From Progne subis subis (taxonomy: Eukaryota; Chordata; Aves; Passeriformes; Hirundinidae): a stretch of DNA of 64,000 nt. Positions 58,475-64,000 of the stretch are shown here, piece after piece. The stretch spans positions 4,213,913 to 4,277,912 of the forward strand of contig JAKJHU010000066.1 of the NCBI GenBank assembly GCA_022316685.1. Reading direction: 5' to 3'. The notes under the pieces were generated by a model that ran no database searches, was not told the origin of the DNA, and worked only from the letters and a program-made list of their open reading frames with translations. A program made the translations under genes and the position numbers. The stretch's first letter is position 1; every line of letters begins with the position of its first letter.

Positions 58475-61458
58475 ATTAATGTCCCACTTGAACTTAATGT
58501 AATTTTTAGTTAAAGGAAATCCAAGGAAATGTGCTGGTCCATTAGTTCACTGTCTCAAGGATGACCCCAGGGATCAATAGCAGAAGAATTCACTGTACCT
58601 TGGCAGACAGGGCTCTTTAATCTGACCAGGCCTGAGGGATTTTTTCCCCCTTTTTCTGCCAATGTTATCTTAGTGCAAAAGTTGCAAGAACTCTTAAACT
58701 GGAAAAATTATTGCCTGTGAAGACACACAGGTTTACTGCCTAGGAAAAAGAGGTGCCATGTGCTTAACTTCCCAAAGGCTGTGCCCAGCCTACTGTCTGT
58801 CTAGGACCTGATTTTTATGGCTTTTCCTCCGACCCCACAGAGACTTTGAGCTGTTTTTGCTTTGCCATAGCCCTGCTGCAATGTTTGGGGTTGGGATAAG
58901 CAGAGATTTAATTCCCTTCCTCCCAGGAGATCCTCTGACCCTTCTTACAATCCTTTGGGAATAACCTTACTCAACTCCCCGAACTGGAGGATGTGCTTCT
59001 GGTTTACAACTACTCTTCAAAGCCAGGAGCTGTGCAAAGAGCCCTGCAAATCTGGCACTGGGGCAGCAGACTTTGGAGCTGAGATCAGAGACTGGTTTTT
59101 GTTTTATCCAATCTGTCCTCAGGAGCTTGCAGCTTCTATCCCCAGATGACCTGGGAATGAGCCCCTGCATCAACACTGGGTTGGCATTAGAAAGAAACAG
59201 GGGAATTGTCACAGAAATGGGCGGTTAAAGCTGTGTTTTCCCTATTTTTTCCCTTGGCATGGACACCAGGGATGTCATTAAAGCTCCCTGTCCTGCTCTA
59301 GACTCAGTCATTTCCCAGATCTTTATGCACACAGAAATACCTGCTCTGCATCTGCTGGGTTGCTGCACCAGTGAGCTTTCAAGAGGAGTTCCTCTATCAG
59401 GCCATGTCAAACCATGGAATGAAGGATGGTTTTGGCAGAATTCTTCAGAGCAGACTGGGTAAATCTACCAACACGGCTTCCAGTCATCAAAAGGCAAGAC
59501 AAACCTCTCTGGAGTGCTGGGAATAACCCAAATGACAACATTCACTGCCATGACTCTTCCTCTTGGACCTTCCAGTGAGGAGCAGCTTTCCCCTCTGCAA
59601 AGCTGCCACTTTGCCTCCTGGCATGCACCCTTCATGATTTTGGGGTGGGTGAAACCTTGTCCTGTTCTCATCCTGTTTATCCACATTTTTATGTCATCTC
59701 TCAGCCAGAAATCATCTCACACTGACCATCTGCCAAGCTCTGTGTGCAAACCCTGCTTTGGGATTTTCACTCAAAAAGGAACAACTTTGCAGAGGGAGGC
59801 TCTGGGACCCACCTAAATTAATCTGAGAAAGGAAAATCTGGTTTGCAGTTTCTTTCTTCCCTTCTTTTCCCTCTTCATTTGCCCTTGACTCGCTCAGCTC
59901 CTCCGTCACCAGTTTGCTGTCTGGCCAGGGCACGCTGCCAGGAATCCCTTGCCAGCCCTGAATAATAAATACCAGCTAAGTGATGGACTAATGCCAGGGT
60001 GAGCTGCTCAGAAATATTCCCCGTAGGTCCTAGATCAATAGCACTTAGCTCTTGTTCTGTGATGGAAGACAAGCGAAAAAACCACATCATCTCCCCAGGA
60101 GCACAGGAGGAGCCTGCAAAGAAACCCATTTACCCCTCCTCAGGTCCCCAGGTGCCCACACGTGCTTCAAAGGCCAGAGCTCAGGTGTGAGTTTCTGTCT
60201 AGAAATGCTTAGCTGGGACATGATCAGCCAGGGGCTGGCTGATACCAGGGCCCGGCAAGAGGAGGGAATGATGCCAGAGGAGAAATATGGATTTGTTGGA
60301 ATGAGGGGCTAAACTCCATCAACACAAACAGGGCAACTGAGTGGTGATGAGCACCTCGGATGCACACAAATTTTCCAGAGGTTCTCAGGGTGCTGGGATG
60401 TGGTCAAAAATGGGAGAGCATCCCTTTGGTTCAACAGCTTTAGCCAAGAGTTGGATTTGTCTGAGTTATAGGAGTTGGCACCATTCAGCACCCTGAGCTC
60501 TCCTGGCCCTGTGAATCAAGGCCTGGCACTGGGGCTCTGCCAGAATTAATATGGATTTATAATAACACAGCAACCTTCCCAAAAGGGGCTTTAGCACCTT
60601 GGCTGTGTGGTTTTTCCTCCTCCTCTTCCACAGGTGCAACATCTTCTTCTGACCACGGGTGTCTGTGCTTCTGCATTTTTCATGAAACCAGCCTCACAGA
60701 GCTGCTCAGCACTGACTGAGAGTTTAACATGCCAGGCAGATCCCTGAAATCTGATGGCTTTTAAATTACTCAAGTGCTGGAAAATAATACATTGCTCTTC
60801 CTGACAGGTTAATTGGAAAAGTCCCTGTTCCCCAGTCAGTGTGAGAAGCTGCTGGAAGCCCCTGGGGTGAGGGATGGATTTTGGGCAGTGACAGGAGGAG
60901 TGTGGCAGCCCAGCCCAAAATCAGAGTTTTAGGTTTTAGCACTATAATTCTCCTTTCCAGAGGGAGCATGAAGTTCTTGTAGTCCCTCTCCATAGTCTTG
61001 AGAAGACTTGTGTTCCACAAGGGAGATAAATCCTCCTTCTCTGTGCTGATTCAAGGTTTAAGTCACTTCGATGTTGGCTGGAATTGCATTGGAACCCCTG
61101 GAGTTCAGTGGGAATGTTGGGATGCAGAGCAGCAGTCTCCCCATGGGTTTCTCAGTTTTGGGGCAGGAGCTGGAAGCACGTGGGAGACATCCACAAAAGG
61201 GGTGCTGAGATCGTGGTTATCAGTCACAGACTGAGGTGTTCAAGAGGTGAATTTACAAACATTCTTAAGATATGCAAAAACCCAGTCACCCAAATTCTAA
61301 TTTGTGCCCCGGGAACACTGAAGATCTGGAGTCAGAAAGCAGGACCCCATGATGCCCAGTGCTCTGTCAGTCTAAATAAGATAATCCCTCTCCACATGCA
61401 GCATCTGATGGGAAGAGCTGATTCATTCTGCGGGGCTGTGCTCAGTTGCCTAGAAAAA
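58475..61458. other. Unique non-coding sequence
   Basis: No gene, RNA or dispersed repeat recognised in 3 kb. Frames on both strands overlap heavily without domain signatures. Confidence 0.45.
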
Positions 61459-61598
61459 TATTTTATTTTATTTTATTTTATTTTATTTTATTTTATTTTA
61501 TTTTATTTTATTTTATTTTTTTTATTTTAATGTTATGTTATTTTATGCAATTTAATTTAATGTATTTTATTTTATCTTATTTTAGTTTTTATATTATA
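61459..61598. repeat. (TTTTA)n microsatellite
   Basis: About 11 perfect TTTTA units (61460-61516), followed by about 80 bp of decayed units (tttaatgttatgttatttta and similar). Confidence 0.94.
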
Positions 61599-63069
61599 TT
61601 ATTCTGTTTCAGTGCTCCCCTATTAGAACCCTCTGATGGATAGCCAGGATGTCCAAGCACCAGCACCAACCCCTGACTAGAGACAGAGCCATTCCCTAGG
61701 AATTCCAGGAGTCAGGAGCCAGTGCATACATGTGTTGTGTTCCCCACGTGGCTGACAGGATCTCAGGTATCCATGGTGAAGGAATTCTGCCCGTTCATTT
61801 CCTTTGGTTCACTTAATACTATTTTCCTCACTCAATCCTTCCCATCTCAGGGCTCTTCCAAAAACCTTTGAGTTTTATTGAGCACGAACGTGAAGGAGAA
61901 TTTAGACTGAAACCCTTGGCAGACAAATAGACCAGCAGTGGATTCGTGCAGGGACAGAGCCCCCAACACCATAAGAAAGGGGAAATTTTGCTCCTGTGGG
62001 GTTATGGTGGCAAACTGAATTATTGAGCACATAAAAAATGCCAAGTTTATGATGTTTATGCATCATATGTGTAAAAATGACACACGTTTGCCATGTTGAG
62101 GTGCTGTGGCCAGGATCAGCAGTGGTGGATCTGATGAACAGGGCCTTTCTCATCCACCTGTGGATGAGTTTTTCCTTGTGCACCCCAGAGGCGAGCAAGT
62201 GAAATTCCCTGCATTCATCCCTGTCTGCACCACTGCCCGGGGAAGATGTCTTGTATTAAAATAAAAACCGAGGCAAAACCTGGATAAATTCCTCTTAGGT
62301 GTAGCGGCACCCCACAGATCAGGAGTACCACGGCGAGAGAAAACTGTGCCCAGAGAAGAGGGGAACTCGCACACAAATGGAAATAGAGCTGCTTTTGTTA
62401 AAACCTAGCAGGACACCAATTTTTCTCTTCATTCCAGACCTTTCCTGCGCTGGCAGCGATGTTGTCCCTGAAAAGACTTCCTCCCACTGAAATGTCACAG
62501 GTGGCCACAGGAGGTGAGGGCAGGGGCAGGAACTGCCTCTTCTCCTTTCTTTCAGGGAATTTTTTTTCACCTTGTCACCAGGCTGAGGTGACTGCCCTGC
62601 ACACATTCCCTGTCCCAGTGGTTTGCATCTGTGTGCTTTGCCTGGGAGATGTCACCTCAGAGCCTGCTCCCCACCAGGCACAGGGAGCAGGGAGGGAGAC
62701 GGGAGGAAATTCGAGCTTTATTTGCTTAACACAGAGAAGCAAGGACAGGGATTAAAAGGATTTAAGATTCAACAAAAGGTGAATGCTAAACTGACACGTG
62801 GCTGATTTAGACTAGAAGTTGTCTGAGGAGGATTAGCAATGCAAGGGCACCAGCACCACAGGGAAAGGGAAATGGCAACAAGTGGATCTTGCAAAGCTGC
62901 TCCAGCCTTGCACGGAGACAGGTCAATCCCAACAGCCAAGGGAGAGAGCCACCACCATGACAGGGACAGGATGGATCACATCCATGGGGGAATCTGCACG
63001 GGAAATAGGTCATGAGGGGCAAGGGGGGAAAAGAGAAGCACGGCCTGAGTGTGAGACTCAAAAAGGGTG
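61599..63069. other. Unique non-coding sequence
   Basis: No gene or dispersed repeat recognised. Confidence 0.45.
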
Positions 63070-63542
63070 CAAGGTCTGAAGATCATCCAGTGCCACCCCT
63101 GCCAGGCCCAGGGACACCTTCCACTATCCCAGGCTGCTCCAAGCCCCATCCAACCTGGCCTTGGACACTTCCAGAGATCCAGGGGCAGCCACAGCTGCTC
63201 TGGCAATTCCAGCCCAGGCAGGAATTCCTTCCCAAGATCCCATCCAGCCCTGCCCTCTGGCAGTGGAAGCCATTCCCTGTGTCCTGTCCCTCCATCCCTT
63301 GTCCCCAGTCCCTCTGCAGCTCTCCTGGAGCCTCTTTAGCCCCTGGAATGTGCTGGAAGCTCTCCCTGGAGCCTTCTCCTCTCCAGGTGAGCACTCCCAG
63401 CTCTCCAAGCCTGGCTTCGTGGCAGAGTTGCTCCAACCTTCTGAGGATCCTGGTGGCCTCCTCTGGACTTTTTCCAAGACATCCACATATTTTTTATTTT
63501 GGGCTCTCCAGAGCTGGGCACAGCACTGCAGGTGGGGTCAGG
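63070..63542 (-). mobile_element. CR1 LINE 3' fragment, long copy
   Basis: Reverse-oriented, about 470 bp: 'aaggtctgaagatcatccag', 'caggcccagggacaccttcc', 'actatcccaggctgctccaa', 'cttccagagatccaggggca', 'ccattccctgtgtcctgtcc', 'agtccctctgcagctctcc', 'ccttctcctctccaggtgag' and 'agctgggcacagcactgcag'. The last ~40 bp with the terminal octamers is missing on the left. The long plus-strand frames over this region are antisense to the element. Confidence 0.93.
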
Positions 63543-64000
63543 AAGCCAAAGAAGTTAGGGGAGGTCTGAGCTGGAGAGAAGCTTCAGATGCAGAAAAGTA
63601 CTGGGCATGGGATTCTTCTCCTCTGTTTTTCCTGGATTTTGATCCTGCCTGCCAGGACTGGCTGCTTTAACAACTTTTCCAGACCAGACTGTGCAGAAAG
63701 CCAAAGCCTCTCTCCCAGAGTGGGAATCACCTCTGCTGACCACGGGTTCCCAGGATGAGGTTTTACCTCGAGCATCTTCCATGACCAAGAGACATTTCTG
63801 GTTTGTAATGCCTTTCCTGGGGACCCTGGGATCATTGGGATCATGGCTTCCACGTCAAAGAAACACATCAGTGGGAAGATCATCGTGCCCTGTGTGTTCA
63901 GAGAGGCAGCTTTGCCCTGCTCTTAACCAGCTGCCTGGAACTCAGATAACCCTGCACAGCAAACCTGGGACCTGCTGTGCCAGGACAGGAACAGAAGAAG
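63543..64000. other. Unique sequence to the window end
   Basis: No gene or repeat recognised. The window stops in unique sequence. Confidence 0.4.

Noticed and set aside
58290..58502. An open frame with a run of about 22 isoleucines
   Set aside because: It is the translation of the (ATT)n microsatellite.
63012..63569. Overlapping plus-strand open frames of 90-185 residues
   Set aside because: They are antisense readings of the CR1 3' fragment at 63070-63542.
1..64000. Search by eye for tRNA, snRNA, CRISPR arrays, bacterial operons or viral genes
   Set aside because: None was found. The repeat content is that of a bird chromosome, and the regularly spaced arrays present are simple microsatellites.

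Overview
The window looks like non-coding DNA from a bird nuclear genome, probably a passerine. Three things point there. (1) At least 20 short, 5'-truncated fragments carry the 3' end of CR1 LINEs, recognisable by the terminal octamer ATTCTGTG, the 'ggttggaagggacctt' block and the 'cccatggcaggg' block. CR1 is the dominant LINE of birds. (2) There are solo long terminal repeats (LTRs) of endogenous retroviruses. (3) No Alu, B1 or L1 sequence is visible. The passerine assignment is inferred from the look of the CR1 and LTR families; I could not run a database search.

I found no convincing protein-coding exon, tRNA, rRNA, snRNA or CpG-island promoter. Every long reading frame I examined is antisense to a CR1, runs through a homopolymer or microsatellite, or has no recognisable composition or motif. 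The window is therefore intergenic or lies inside a very large intron.

Layout: 0-7.8 kb is unique sequence with three CR1 fragments and several A/T runs. 7.86-8.9 kb is a CpG-containing, repeat-poor block, interrupted by an A34 run, that resembles a conserved non-coding element. 9-26.4 kb holds ten CR1 fragments, including the one with the most terminal octamers (21447-21976), and the T48 tract at 17.5 kb. 27.2-28.1 kb pairs a CpG-containing unique block with a long T-rich/(TTTTG)n tract. 29.9-35.2 kb is repeat-rich: four CR1 fragments and a minus-strand solo LTR (32319-32696) with a perfect 6-bp target duplication. 37.3-38.0 kb is a plus-strand LTR-like block. 40.1-49.6 kb has three CR1 fragments, two adjacent minisatellites at 45.74-45.84 kb, and a 110-bp sequence present twice 1.17 kb apart. 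50.66-51.23 kb is a minus-strand LTR-like block. 52614-52993 is a second solo LTR of the same family as the 32.3 kb copy but in the opposite orientation. 53-64 kb is mostly unique, with two CR1 fragments and large (ATT)n and (TTTTA)n microsatellites.

No genes work together here. The functional content, if any, would be distal regulatory sequence in the repeat-poor CpG-containing blocks. I did not find evidence of a novel biological system. The best-supported observations are the inverted pair of solo LTRs with target duplications, the local 110-bp duplication, the 22-bp tandem hairpin at 42.19 kb, and CR1 copies that have lost their 3' ends.
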